Below are positions 26,551 through 37,201 of a stretch of DNA of 64,000 nt, one piece after another (position 1 is the first letter of the stretch; each line of letters begins with the position of its first letter). The notes beneath the pieces are model-generated. The model saw nothing but the letters and a program-made list of their open reading frames with translations. It had not been told where the DNA came from and did not search any database. A program made the position numbers and the translations under genes. Location: assembly GCA_963835215.1 (NCBI GenBank), contig CAWIES010000003.1:186001-250000 (forward strand). The letters are read 5' to 3'. The stretch is from Roseiarcus sp963835215 (lineage in GTDB: Bacteria > Pseudomonadota > Alphaproteobacteria > Rhizobiales > Beijerinckiaceae).

Positions 26551-26551
26551 C

Positions 26552-28234
26552 CTAGAGCCTGCCCAAACTCGCCAGCAACCGCTCGACCGCGCTGAGCGTC
26601 GCCTTCAGCGACGCCATGACGATGCTCGGATCGACGCCGACCCCGTGTAGCACGCGGCCTTCCAAGTCCTCGATCTCCACGTAGCAGGCGGCCGTCGCGT
26701 TGGCGCCGCGCCCGACCGCGTGCTCATGATAATCGAGGAAAGTGAAGTCGAGCGAAAACGCGCGCTTTAGTGCGTCGACGAAGGCGTCGATCGGGCCGTT
26801 GCCGTCGCCTTCGATCGTCAGCGTCGAGCCGTCCACGCGCTGCAACGTCGCCGACAATTCGCGATTGTCGGGCGAGGTCGGCACCATCTGGTGCTTGATC
26901 AACGTCAGTGGCGCGTCGGCGAGCAGATAGGTGCGGCGGAACAGCGCCCACAGCTCGGGCGAAGTCAGCTCCTTGCCTTCGCGATCCATCACCCCTTGCG
27001 CGATCTTGGAGAACTCGATCTGCAACGAACGCGGCAGATCGAGCCCATAGTCGGCGCGCAGCACATAGGCGATGCCGCCCTTGCCCGACTGGCTGTTGAT
27101 GCGGATCACCGCCTCGTAGTCACGTCCGACGTCCTTGGGGTCGATCGGCAGGTAGGGCACCTGGAACAGCGGCTCGTTGCGCTTCTCCTGCGCGTCGAAG
27201 CCCTTCTTGATCGCGTCCTGGTGCGAGCCGGAGAATGCGGTGTAGACGAGCTCGCCGACGTAAGGGTGACGCTGGTGGACCGGCATCTGCGTGCAGAATT
27301 CCGCCACTTCGCGGATCGCGTTGACGTCGGCAAGATCGAGCTGAGGATCAACGCCCTGGGTGAACAGGTTCAGCCCCATCGTCACGATGTCGACATTGCC
27401 GGTGCGCTCGCCATTGCCAAACAGCGTGCCCTCGACCCGGTCGGCGCCGGCCATTAGCGCCAGCTCCGCCGCGGCCACGGCGGTGCCGCGGTCGTTGTGG
27501 GGATGAACCGAGAGAATGACGCTGGCGCGGTCCGAAATGTTGCGGCCGAACCATTCAAACTGGTCGGCGTAGGTGTTGGGCGTCGCCATTTCGACGGTCG
27601 CCGGCAAGTTGAGGATCATGCGCTTTTGCGGCGTCGGGCGCAGCACGGCCATCACCGCCTCGCAGACCTCGAGCGAGAAGTCGAGCTCCGTGCCGGTGAA
27701 ACTCTCGGGCGAATATTCGTAGATGAACTCGGTCTCCGGCGCGGCCTCGGCGAGCGCCTTGACCTGCCTCGCCGCGGCGACCGCGATCTCGCGCACGCCG
27801 GCGCGATCGGAGCGGAACACGACCTCACGCTGGAGACGCGAGACCGAGTTGTAGAAGTGCAAGATGACTTTCTTGGCGCCCTTGACCGCGGCGAAGGTGC
27901 GATCGATCAGTTCCGCGCGGCATTGCGTGAGCACCTGGATGGCGACGCCATCGGGAACGCGGCCGTTCTCAATGATCGAGCGGACGAAATCGAAGTCGGT
28001 CTGCGAGGCGGCGGGAAAGGCGACTTCGATTTCCTTGAAGCCCATGCGGACGAGCAGATCGAACATGCGCAGTTTGCGGTCGACGCCCATCGGCTCGACC
28101 AGCGCCTGGTTGCCGTCGCGCAGATCGACGGAACACCAGATCGGCGCCTTGTCGATGATGCGCGAGGGCCATTGTCGGTCGGTCAGGATGATCGGCGCGT
28201 AAGCGCGGTATTTGTGTACGGGCATGTTGGTCAT
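26552..28234 (-). CDS. leuA: 2-Isopropylmalate synthase
   Basis: LeuA condenses acetyl-CoA with 2-oxoisovalerate, the first committed step of leucine synthesis. About 560 residues, the length of the long LeuA type. Visible motifs: WCSVDLRDGNQAL (catalytic and metal Arg/Asp), GFKEIEVAFP, the metal-binding LSVHPHNDRGTAVA, and VEGTLFGNGERTGNVD. A C-terminal LeuA dimer/regulatory domain (TIEGDGNGPIDAFVDAL) senses leucine. The ATG at 28234 (MTNMPVHKY) was chosen; a GTG at 28264 would add ten unremarkable residues. No leucine-rich leader peptide is evident upstream. Confidence 0.96.
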   Translation of the reverse strand: MTNMPVHKYRAYAPIILTDRQWPSRIIDKAPIWCSVDLRDGNQALVEPMGVDRKLRMFDLLVRMGFKEIEVAFPAASQTDFDFVRSIIENGRVPDGVAIQVLTQCRAELIDRTFAAVKGAKKVILHFYNSVSRLQREVVFRSDRAGVREIAVAAARQVKALAEAAPETEFIYEYSPESFTGTELDFSLEVCEAVMAVLRPTPQKRMILNLPATVEMATPNTYADQFEWFGRNISDRASVILSVHPHNDRGTAVAAAELALMAGADRVEGTLFGNGERTGNVDIVTMGLNLFTQGVDPQLDLADVNAIREVAEFCTQMPVHQRHPYVGELVYTAFSGSHQDAIKKGFDAQEKRNEPLFQVPYLPIDPKDVGRDYEAVIRINSQSGKGGIAYVLRADYGLDLPRSLQIEFSKIAQGVMDREGKELTSPELWALFRRTYLLADAPLTLIKHQMVPTSPDNRELSATLQRVDGSTLTIEGDGNGPIDAFVDALKRAFSLDFTFLDYHEHAVGRGANATAACYVEIEDLEGRVLHGVGVDPSIVMASLKATLSAVERLLASLGRL

Positions 28235-28599
28235 GACGGAGCCTTGCGACGGCGGCGCGGTCACTCAGCCCAAATGGGGCCGGCGCGCGCAACGATGAGG
28301 AAGTGGAAAGGCGAGAGTCTGCTTGTCTCCCGGCGCAGTCAAAGCGCCGGGCGAGTAAGTCGCAAGGTCGACAGCAGAATCTGGGGCCGCTTTCGCATGG
28401 CCGGCAACCAAGCAGAGCGCCCGCGAAAAATCAACCCTGGAAATTGCCGCCTCCGGGCGAGGGTCCAGCCTCTCGCGAGCCGATTCCGACCCCTGTTGCC
28501 ACCCCTTTACTGGCATGTTAGCGTCTTGGCGGCTCAACCAGCCAACGCCGCCGCGTGCGGAAGTTGCGCGCGTAACGCGTCGACCTCGGGAGGAAACAA
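28235..28599. other. Divergent intergenic region leuA / sugar-binding protein
   Basis: 365 bases between the diverging leuA and sugar ABC operon. No gene is convincing on either strand: the minus-strand reading has no leucine codon cluster and no family likeness. Promoters for both units must lie here, but I could not pick consensus elements with confidence. A GGGAGGAAAC ribosome binding site ends the region before 28600. Confidence 0.4.
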
Positions 28600-29562
28600 A
28601 TGTTGAAGAAGTTGCTTATTGCAAGCGCCATGGTCTCGGTCGCTTCGCTCAGCGGCCATAGCTTCGCCGCCGACAAGGTGACCATTCCGGTCATCGTCAA
28701 AGACACCACGTCACCCTATTGGCAGATCGTGTTCGCGGGCGCCCGCCAGGCCGGCAAGGACCTGGGCGTGAACGTCCCCGAACTCGGCGCCCAGTCGGAG
28801 TCGGACATCAACGGCGAAATCTCGATTCTCGAAAATGCCGTTTCCGAGAAGCCCGCCGCGGTCGTCATCGCCCCGACCGAGTTCAAGGCGCTCGGCAAGC
28901 CGATCGACGAAGCCGCCAAGAAGGTGCCGATCATCGGCATCGACTCCGCCGCCGACTCGAAGGCCTTCACTTCGTTCTTGACCACCGACAACGTGCAGGG
29001 CGGCCGCATCGCCGCCGACGGCATGGCTGCTGCGATCGCCGAGAAATACGGCAAGGCCGAGGGCGACGTTGCGCTGATCACGCATCTGCCGGGCGTCGGC
29101 TCGCTCGATGCCCGCAACAAGGGCTTCAAGGAAGAACTCGCCGCCAAGTATCCCGGCCTGAAGCTGGTTGCGGACAAGGTGTCTGACGGTCAGGCGACGA
29201 CCGGCCTCAACATCATGACCGACCTGATTACCGCCATTCCGAGCCTGCGCGGTGTGTTCGCCGACAACCTGATTCAGTGCGAAGGCGCTGGCCAGGCGAT
29301 CGCCGAGAACAAGAAGGGCGACACCATCAAGCTCGTCTGCTTCGACGCCGACGACAAGACCATCGGCTTCCTCAAGGACGGCACCGTCGCGGCGCTCTTG
29401 CTGCAGGATCCGTATCGCATGGGCTACGACGGCGTGAAGACTGGTCTCGCCGTCTCTAAGGGTGAGAAGGTTCCCGCCAACGTCGACACCGGCGCGAACC
29501 TCATCACCAAGGCCAACATGGGCGGCGACAAGCAGCAGGCGCTGCTGTTCCCGAAGAAGTAA
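28600..29562 (+). CDS. Ribose-type sugar ABC transporter substrate-binding protein
   Basis: A 320-residue periplasmic binding protein of the Peripla_BP_4 (RbsB/XylF) group. Signal peptide residues 1-23 (MLKKLLIASAMVSVASLSGH, then SFA). The mature protein has VIVKDTTSPYWQIVFAGARQ, IAPTEFKALGKPIDEA, PIIGIDSAADS and LLQDPYRMGYDGVK, all typical. It captures a sugar or polyol for the ATPase and permease encoded directly downstream; the ligand cannot be named from sequence. GGGAGGAAAC lies before the ATG. Unlike the two following genes it has no frameshift. Confidence 0.92.
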   Translation: MLKKLLIASAMVSVASLSGHSFAADKVTIPVIVKDTTSPYWQIVFAGARQAGKDLGVNVPELGAQSESDINGEISILENAVSEKPAAVVIAPTEFKALGKPIDEAAKKVPIIGIDSAADSKAFTSFLTTDNVQGGRIAADGMAAAIAEKYGKAEGDVALITHLPGVGSLDARNKGFKEELAAKYPGLKLVADKVSDGQATTGLNIMTDLITAIPSLRGVFADNLIQCEGAGQAIAENKKGDTIKLVCFDADDKTIGFLKDGTVAALLLQDPYRMGYDGVKTGLAVSKGEKVPANVDTGANLITKANMGGDKQQALLFPKK

Positions 29563-29609
29563 GGCACGCGATCGTCGGCTTCCCGCTCCTCCCTCAAGGG
29601 GGCATGCGG

Positions 29610-29654
29610 GTCGCCGCCGAACGGCGACGGGCCGGGCGCAATCGCGCCCGGCCC
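29610..29654. other. Two tandem hairpins in the ABC operon
   Basis: First hairpin GTCGCCG, loop CCGAA, CGGCGAC (29610-29628). The second follows at once: GGGCCGGGCGC, loop AATC, GCGCCCGGCCC (29629-29654), a perfect 11-base stem. No T-run follows. Such stems between a binding-protein gene and its ATPase gene usually protect the upstream message from 3' decay and keep the binding protein in excess. Confidence 0.6.
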
Positions 29655-29759
29655 GGCTCCGCCTGACGACAGGAAGCCCCCCGTAAGGGCGGCGCTTGCG
29701 CAAGTTCGCGAGCTGGCCGATGATCAACCGTAAGAAGACTGCACGGGGTGAAACGCTCG

Positions 29760-31284
<1,525 letters not shown>

Positions 31285-31309
31285 GCGGGCAAGTGGGGAT
31301 GGCCGGGGC

Positions 31310-32325
31310 ATGAGCGAACAGAGCGTCTCGAAGACTAGCCGCAGCGGGGCGCGGCTCAATGTGCTGCTGGGGCTGACCCTGCTGGCGCTGCTGCTGGTCG
31401 ATGTGGCTCGCGCTGTCGTTCGAGACCACGACCTTCTGGACCGCCAACAACATCGCCAATCTGCTGCGTCAGGGCGCGATGATCGCGATTCTCGCCATCG
31501 GCGAGACCTTCGTCATCATCACCGGCGGCATCGACCTCTCGGTCGGCGCGGTCGCCGGCTTCGTCGTCATGGCGGTCGCCTTGCTGCTGCAGCACGATCT
31601 CGGGCTGGCCTCGTCGATTGCCGGCGCGGTCGTCGATCTCGCTTGCCATCGGCGTGTTCATCGGCCTCTTTCACGCCTTCGGCGTCGTGCAGATGGGCTT
31701 GCCGCCGTTCATCATGACGCTGGCGACGATGTACGCGCTGCGCGGCATCGGCCTGCTGATCACCAACGGCGCGACGATTTCGATCACCAACGACGCCTTC
31801 ACCGGCTTCTCGCGCGCGAGCTTCCTCGGCTTTCCCTGGACGGACGGCACGTGGTTCGCGATCCCATGCTGTTCTGGATGGTGATCCTCGTCGCCGTCCC
31901 GCTCTATATCCTCCTCAATCAGAGCCGCTGGGGCCGCTATCTCTTCGCCATCGGCTCGAACAAGGAGGCGGCGCGCCTCTCCGGCGTCAACGTCAAGGCG
32001 GTGACCTACCTCGCCTACATCGTTTCGGCGATTCTGCGCCGCGCTTCGTCGGCATTCTGCTCGCCATGCGCATCGGCATCGGCAATCCGACCCAGGGCGA
32101 CGGCTGGGAATTGCAGGCGATCGCCTCGTCGGTGATCGGCGGCACCAGCCTGTTCGGCGCGGTCGGCATCGATCCACGGGCCGCTGATCGGCTCGTTCAT
32201 CCTGACGACGATCAACAACGGCGCCAACCTGCTCAACCTCAATCCGTTCTGGCAGCGCATCATCACCGGCGCTGCTGATCATCCTCGTCGTCTATTTCGA
32301 CACGCTGCGGCAAAGGAAGCGTTGA
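31310..32325 (+). pseudogene. Sugar ABC transporter permease (RbsC-like), six frameshifts
   Basis: Corrected length is 337 residues, normal for the BPD_transp_2 family. Recognisable pieces in order: NVLLGLTLLALLLV, AMIAILAIGETFVIITGGID, LSVGAVAGFVV, GLPPFIMTLATMYALRGIGL, YLFAIGSNKEAARLSGVNV, QAIASSVIGGTSLFGAVG, NNGANLLNLNPFWQRIITG, ending LRQRKR. Extra bases are inferred near 31400, 31635, 32170 and 32271; missing bases near 31864 and 32036. The net correction gives exactly 338 codons. About eight to ten membrane helices. Translationally close to the ATPase (25 bases) and overlapping the methyltransferase start downstream. Confidence 0.75.
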
Positions 32326-33238
32326 GCGCGGGCCGGTCCGACCCGCTCGTCTGCGGCGACCCGATCGCCGATCGCCGCTACGCTTACGCGCGCTCGGCGG
32401 CGAAAGACGGTGACTGGGCCGCCGCCGCCGAGGTGCTGGAACAGGCGTTGGAGCGCGCGCCCGCATGGCCGCCGGCGCTGTTCGCGCTCGGCGAGGCAAA
32501 AGAGAAGCTCGCCGAGCGCGAGGGCGCCGTCGCCGCTTTCCGCGCCTGTCTCGCCGCCGATCCAGCCGACGCGCAGGGCGCGGCGGCACGGCTCGCGCTG
32601 TTGGGCGAAGGCGACTCGGCGCGCGATCTGCCGCGCGCCTACGTGGCGCGACTGTTCGACGACTACGCGCCACGCTTCGACCGGCACCTCGTCGAAGGCC
32701 TCGCCTATCGCGGGCCGGCGCTGATTGCTCAGGCGATCGAGGCGGCGGCGCCGGGCGCCAGTTCGCCCGCGCGCTCGACCTTGGCTGCGGCACCGGGCTT
32801 GCCGGCGAGGCGTTGCGCGGGCGCGTCGACCGCCTGGAGGGCGTCGATCTCTCGCCCGCCATGCTCGTCAAGGCGCGCGAGCGCGGCCTCTACGACGCGC
32901 TCGTAGCCGGCGACATCGTCGATCACCTCGGCCGGTGCGCGGCCGCGTTCGATCTTATCGTCGCCGCCGACGCGCTGGTCTATTTCGGGGATCTGTCGGC
33001 GCTGTTCGCCGCGGCGATTGCGGCGCTCGTTCCGGGCGGGCTGTTCGCTTTCACCGTCGAGACCTTTGCCGGCGAGGGCTACCGGCTCGGCGCGACGCTG
33101 CGCTTCGCCCACGCGCGAGCCTATGTCGAAGCGCGAGCCGCGGCTGTCGGGCTGCGCCCGCTCGCGCTCAGCGATGCCTCGACGCGGCGCGAGGCCGGCG
33201 TTGACGTTCCCGGGCTGGCGGCGGCGTTCGTACGCTGA
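32322..33238 (+). CDS. TPR-containing class I SAM methyltransferase, one frameshift
   Basis: Corrected length is 305 residues. The N-terminal third is a tetratricopeptide-like helical region (AAKDGDWAAAAEVLEQALER, then FALGEAKEKLAEREGAVAAF). It is followed by RAYVARLFDDYAPRFDRHLV and a Rossmann methyltransferase core with motif I RALDLGCGTGLAGEAL, LEGVDLSPAMLVKA (acidic loop) and AAFDLIVAADALVYFGDL. One base appears to be missing near 32758 between the two halves. TTG at 32322 overlaps the permease stop by three bases. This TPR-methyltransferase type is common in alphaproteobacteria; substrate unknown. Confidence 0.75.
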
Positions 33239-33245
33239 CGCGCGC

Positions 33246-34754
33246 CTATTGAGCCTTGCGATGCAGCGCCGCGAGGCTCGCCAGCATTGCTTGCCGTTCG
33301 GGAGCGTCCTGATACGCGCCCACGACTGTCTCAGCGTCGCTGAGTTCCTCCTCGGCCTCGCAGCCACGCCCGGCCAGCCATTGCAGGGCAGACAACGGGG
33401 CGCCGGCGCCCAGACGCTCGAGCAGCTCGCGATAGGGCAACGGGTTGCCGGCGGTCGGGCGATACACTTGGCTGAGGTCGTCACGCACATGCGACAGCGC
33501 GGCTGCGCACAGACGCGGCGTCGGATCGAGATCGAGCGCGGGGATCGCCGCGATCAAGACATAAATGCCGGGGCCAACGGACTTGTCTTCTAGCATCGCA
33601 ATCGCTTCTGCGGTGCGATTGGCGTCGGCGAGCGCACCGGCGAGCGCGGCGTCGCGATGCTCCGGCTCGTCGGCAAATTTAAGCCACGCCGCCAGGGTCG
33701 ATTGCGGCGAGAGCTGCGAGAACCTCTCGGGCGTTTCGCGCAGCGTGCGCCCGAGCGCCTTGGGATCGCGCAGCTCGGCGAGTTCGACGACGGAGAAGCC
33801 CGGATCGCGATAGGCGTTCGCCATCGTCTCCCAGGCGAGCGACTCGGCCTCGCACGCGCAACCATAACCGGTGAGCCAGCTCATCGCCGCGAGCGCGCCA
33901 TCGACCTTGATTGCGATGTCAGAATATGGCTGCGCTTGCGCTGTCGCAGGGACGAGCGGCGCGATCTGGCCGCGCAGTTCGGCCCGCGCGGTCTCGCAAA
34001 CGGCTGGCGTCGCATCGAGATCGAAGCGGCTGAGATAGGCGAGCGGGAAGTCGCCGCGCGCCAGCATTGTCTCGGCGTCCCGCTGGCGGCGATCGAGTTT
34101 GCGGATCGCTCCGATCACGTCGTCTTCAGCGTAGAAACCGCGGTCGAGCAGGCGCGTCCATTGCCACAGCGGCGCATCGGCGGGCGTGGCGGCGACCTCG
34201 GCGCGCCACTGCGCGAGCGCGTCGGCCTCGCGCCGCAACTCCACCGCCCGCATTGCGTTCATCGGCGCCAGCGACAGGCTGAGGGCGAGCACAACGCCCC
34301 AGACGACGAGCGAGACGGCGCCCGCCGGTAGCCGATCGCGCAATGGGGGCGTGATCGCCCAAAGATCATAGGCGATTGTCAGCGCCGGCGGCGCGATCAG
34401 CATGGCCAGCGGCCAGAGGTGGGGCGGCAGTTGTGGCCGCGCCAGCAATTCCAACGCGCCGACCGCCGCGACGCCGGAGATTGGGATTAGCGCCGTCGCC
34501 GCGATCGCCCCCCACCCCGGCATACGGCCGTTCAACCAGCACACGAAGGTCAGCGCCGCTAGCAGCGCCCAGAGGATGATCGCCTCGAAAGCTGCGAAGG
34601 CCTGAGCGAGGCCGTTGCCGGCAGGATCGTTGCTGCCGAGGCTGGCGAGCCCCGGCAGCAGGATCAACCATGCAAACCCGGCAACGAGGGCGAGGATGTA
34701 AGCAAGGGCGACGGCGCTGCTGGAAGGCGTCGGTGGCGCGTCTCCCCCTGGCAT
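33246..34754 (-). CDS. Hypothetical membrane protein with internal duplication
   Basis: A 502-residue protein, not a recognised family. Five hydrophobic helices fill residues about 12-165 (AYILALVAGFAWLILLPGLA, AFEAIILWALLAALTFVCWL and others), and the rest is soluble. The soluble part contains two similar modules: LDLDATPAVC ... MSWLTGYGCACEAE ... MANAYRD at about 245-325, and LDLDPTPRLC ... LQWLAGRGCEAEEE ... VVGAYQD at about 405-490. The repeated signature W-L-x-G-x-G-C-x-x-E with an upstream cysteine suggests paired disulfides or a metal site. GGAGGGGAAC precedes the ATG. Convergent with the methyltransferase gene. Confidence 0.6.
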   Translation of the reverse strand: MPGGDAPPTPSSSAVALAYILALVAGFAWLILLPGLASLGSNDPAGNGLAQAFAAFEAIILWALLAALTFVCWLNGRMPGWGAIAATALIPISGVAAVGALELLARPQLPPHLWPLAMLIAPPALTIAYDLWAITPPLRDRLPAGAVSLVVWGVVLALSLSLAPMNAMRAVELRREADALAQWRAEVAATPADAPLWQWTRLLDRGFYAEDDVIGAIRKLDRRQRDAETMLARGDFPLAYLSRFDLDATPAVCETARAELRGQIAPLVPATAQAQPYSDIAIKVDGALAAMSWLTGYGCACEAESLAWETMANAYRDPGFSVVELAELRDPKALGRTLRETPERFSQLSPQSTLAAWLKFADEPEHRDAALAGALADANRTAEAIAMLEDKSVGPGIYVLIAAIPALDLDPTPRLCAAALSHVRDDLSQVYRPTAGNPLPYRELLERLGAGAPLSALQWLAGRGCEAEEELSDAETVVGAYQDAPERQAMLASLAALHRKAQ

Positions 34755-34789
34755 GTTCCCCTCCGCTCGCGTGGCTTACGGTCCGGCCC

Positions 34790-35644
34790 TCAGCGCGCCG
34801 CCGCCGGGGCGCGGCGCGAGCCATCGCGCGCACGCATGATCGCGGCGTTAAGCGCGCCGCCGAAGAGGAACAACGAGGCCATCACATATAGGAAGACCAG
34901 CGCAATCATCACCGAAGCGAGGCCGGCATAGGTCGAGACGTAGTTGCGCGCGAATTCGTTGAGGTAGACGCCAAACAGCCCGCCGACCGCGATGCTGCTG
35001 GCGAAGGTGACGATGACGCCGGGCGCAATGTCGACGAAGCGCACCGGCCGCGCCGGCAGCCAGCGATGCGCGATGATCAGGGTGATGGCGAGCAGCAGCG
35101 TCGCAATGCCGAGGCGCGTGAAGGTGACGATAACCTGCAGCGGCGCCAGCGCAGGGACGAAGCTCAGAATCGTCGACCAGATCAGCGGCCCTAGCACGAC
35201 CAGGAAGGCCAGCGCCAGCAGCCCCGCCGAGGCGACGAGCGCGAAGGCCAGCGATTGCAGCCTGAGCCGCCACCACGGCCGCGTCTCGGGCGAGGCGTAG
35301 GCGCGATTGAGGCCGACGCGCAGCGCCTCGATCGCGCTGGTGGAGAAATAGAGCGCCAGCACCACGCCGATCGTCAGCAGCCCGCCACGCGGCGCCGTCA
35401 GCACGTCGCGCACCTCGCCCGCGATCGGCCGCGCGACGGCGTCAGGCCAGGCGGAGAAGATCAGCCGCGTCGCCTCGTCGGCAAGGTCCTGCGTCCCGAG
35501 AAACCCAGCCAGCGCGGTGACGAAGATCAGAAAGGGAAACAGCGAGGTCAGAGTCGACAGGGCGATATGGCTCGAGATCGCCCAGCCGTCCTCAACCGCG
35601 AACGTGTTGACCGCGTCGACGAGAATGGACCAGGTTTTGCGCAT
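34790..35644 (-). CDS. YihY/BrkB family inner-membrane protein
   Basis: 284 residues with six predicted helices. It shows the family's N-terminal pattern DGWAISSHIALSTLTSLFPF (D/G..A..I.....FPF) and GGLLTIGVVLALYFSTSAIE, then GLNRAYASPETRPWW (the LN.aY hallmark), and a C-terminal FLYVMASLFLFGGALNAAIM. The family was once misnamed ribonuclease BN and is now regarded as a putative transporter or envelope factor. It ends with a short Arg/Ala tail. It lies 35 bases after the duplicated membrane protein's start, on the same strand. Confidence 0.9.
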   Translation of the reverse strand: MRKTWSILVDAVNTFAVEDGWAISSHIALSTLTSLFPFLIFVTALAGFLGTQDLADEATRLIFSAWPDAVARPIAGEVRDVLTAPRGGLLTIGVVLALYFSTSAIEALRVGLNRAYASPETRPWWRLRLQSLAFALVASAGLLALAFLVVLGPLIWSTILSFVPALAPLQVIVTFTRLGIATLLLAITLIIAHRWLPARPVRFVDIAPGVIVTFASSIAVGGLFGVYLNEFARNYVSTYAGLASVMIALVFLYVMASLFLFGGALNAAIMRARDGSRRAPAAAR

Positions 35645-35752
35645 GCCCGTCTCGCCTTCGACGCCGCCGCCGTCGGACTGGCGGCGGATCGTTGGCCATA
35701 TATCATGCTCGGGCCGCTCTTTGGCGAGGGGGTCGGCGCAGCGAGACGTGCT

Positions 35753-36058
35753 CTAAAATCGCTCCAGCCGCACGTGGGCGACCCCTGCCCGGCGCATGCC
35801 CAGCACATCGGCGGCGACGGTCGAGACGTCGATGATCCGGCCGGGGCCCCACGGGCCGCGGTCGACGATGGTGACGATTGTGCTGCGACCGTTATCGAGA
35901 TTGTTGACGCGCACGCGCGTGCCAAACGGCAATGTGCGGTGGGCGGCGATCAGGCCGCCATGGTAAGGATTGTAGTAGTAGGTCGCCAATCCGTATTCGT
36001 CCGCGCTTGCGCTCGCGGTTGCGAGCACCGCGGCGAATAGCGCGAGAACAAGCTTCAT
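35753..36058 (-). CDS. RlpA-like double-psi beta-barrel protein
   Basis: 101 residues: a signal peptide (MKLVLALFAAVLATASASA) and one RlpA-like domain. The domain shows ATYYYNPYHGGLIAAHRTLP, FGTRVRVNNL, VTIVDRGPWGPGRIIDVS and ends VAHVRLERF. The conserved H (AHRTLPFG) and D (VDRGPW) that line the active site of RlpA lytic transglycosylases are both present. There is no lipobox and no SPOR domain, so this is a minimal, soluble periplasmic form. The start at 36058 was chosen for the signal peptide. Likely acts on peptidoglycan. Confidence 0.82.
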   Translation of the reverse strand: MKLVLALFAAVLATASASADEYGLATYYYNPYHGGLIAAHRTLPFGTRVRVNNLDNGRSTIVTIVDRGPWGPGRIIDVSTVAADVLGMRRAGVAHVRLERF

Positions 36059-36208
36059 GACGGTCGCCTCCAATGGTTTGGCAAATCCCCCCCTTGTGCA
36101 GGCCCAACCCGCCCCTTCGCCCGCTAATGCGACATAAACATGGCGGTCGCAATTCTGACTTAATTTATTCACGACAATCGACTGAAGTTTCAGGGGAAAG
36201 GACACAGG

Positions 36209-37201
36209 TTGCGCGTTCTCGTCATCGGCGCCGCAGGGATGATCGGGCGCAAGCTCGTGGCGGCGCTAGCGCGCGAGGGCGCGCTCGCCGGCCGCGGCGT
36301 CTCAGCCGCTCACCTTGTCGATATCGTCGCCCCTGTCGCGCCCGCGGGCGCACGCTTCCCAACGACGTGCGAGGCGCTCGATCTGACCGTCGCCGGCGCG
36401 CCCGAGCGACTGATCGCCGCGCGCCCTGACGTCGTCTTCCTGCTGGCGGCGGTTGTTTCGGGCGAAGCGGAGCGCGACTTCGAAAAGGGCTACGCGGTCA
36501 ACCTCGACGCAACGCGCCGCCTGTTCGAGTCGATCCGCCTCGAGCGGGGCGCGTCCAGCGGGGCCTATTTTCCGCGCGTGGTCTTCGCCTCCTCGATCGC
36601 CGTCTTCGGCGCGCCGTTCCCCGAGGCGATCGGCGACGATTTCCAAACGACGCCGCTAACCAGTTACGGCGCGCAGAAGGCGATCAGCGAGCTGCTGCTC
36701 GCGGACTATTCGCGGCGGGGAATTTTCGACGGGATCGGCCTGCGTCTGCCGACGATCTGCGTGCGGCCTGGGCCGGCCAACGCCGCCGCCTCGGGGTTCT
36801 TCTCGGCGATCATCCGCGAGCCGCTCAGCGGGCGTGAAGCGATCCTGCCGGTGTCCGACACGGTGCGCCACTGGCACGCCTCGCCGCGGGCGGCGGTTGG
36901 CTTCTTTCTGCACGCCGCCGCGCTCGACCTGTCGCGGCTGGGCGCGCGCCGAAACTTGACCTTGCCGGGCGTATCGGCGACGGTTGGCGAGCAGATCGAG
37001 GCCCTGCGTCGCGTTGCGGGCGATGGGGTGGTCGGCCTGATCCGCCGCCAACCCGACCAAACGATCGCACGCATGGTTGCGGGCTGGCCCACGCGCTTCG
37101 AGACCGTCCGCGCTGCGGCGCTCGGCTTCGTGGCGGAAGCGAGTTTCGACGAGATCATCCGCGTCTATCAGGAGGACGACTATGTCGCTGCTGTCGCCTG
37201 A
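36209..37201 (+). CDS. NAD-dependent epimerase/dehydrogenase (DenD-like D-erythronate dehydrogenase)
   Basis: 330 residues, extended SDR fold: VLVIGAAGMIGRKLVAALA, FLLAAVVSGEAERDFEKGY, VFASSIAVFGAPFPE (catalytic Ser region) and SYGAQKAISELLLADY (Tyr-x3-Lys). The segment GLRLPTICVRPGPANAAASG, followed by FFSAI, is typical of the DenD group that oxidises D-erythronate at C2. Start is a TTG at 36209 behind GGGGAAAGGA. Its 3' end overlaps the histidine kinase start by 20 bases, so the two are translationally coupled, an unusual pairing. The exact substrate is not proven. Confidence 0.82.
   Translation: MRVLVIGAAGMIGRKLVAALAREGALAGRGVSAAHLVDIVAPVAPAGARFPTTCEALDLTVAGAPERLIAARPDVVFLLAAVVSGEAERDFEKGYAVNLDATRRLFESIRLERGASSGAYFPRVVFASSIAVFGAPFPEAIGDDFQTTPLTSYGAQKAISELLLADYSRRGIFDGIGLRLPTICVRPGPANAAASGFFSAIIREPLSGREAILPVSDTVRHWHASPRAAVGFFLHAAALDLSRLGARRNLTLPGVSATVGEQIEALRRVAGDGVVGLIRRQPDQTIARMVAGWPTRFETVRAAALGFVAEASFDEIIRVYQEDDYVAAVA

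Noticed and set aside
28235..28599. Leucine attenuator or T-box leader before leuA
   Set aside because: No leucine codon run and no convincing terminator/antiterminator pair on the minus strand.
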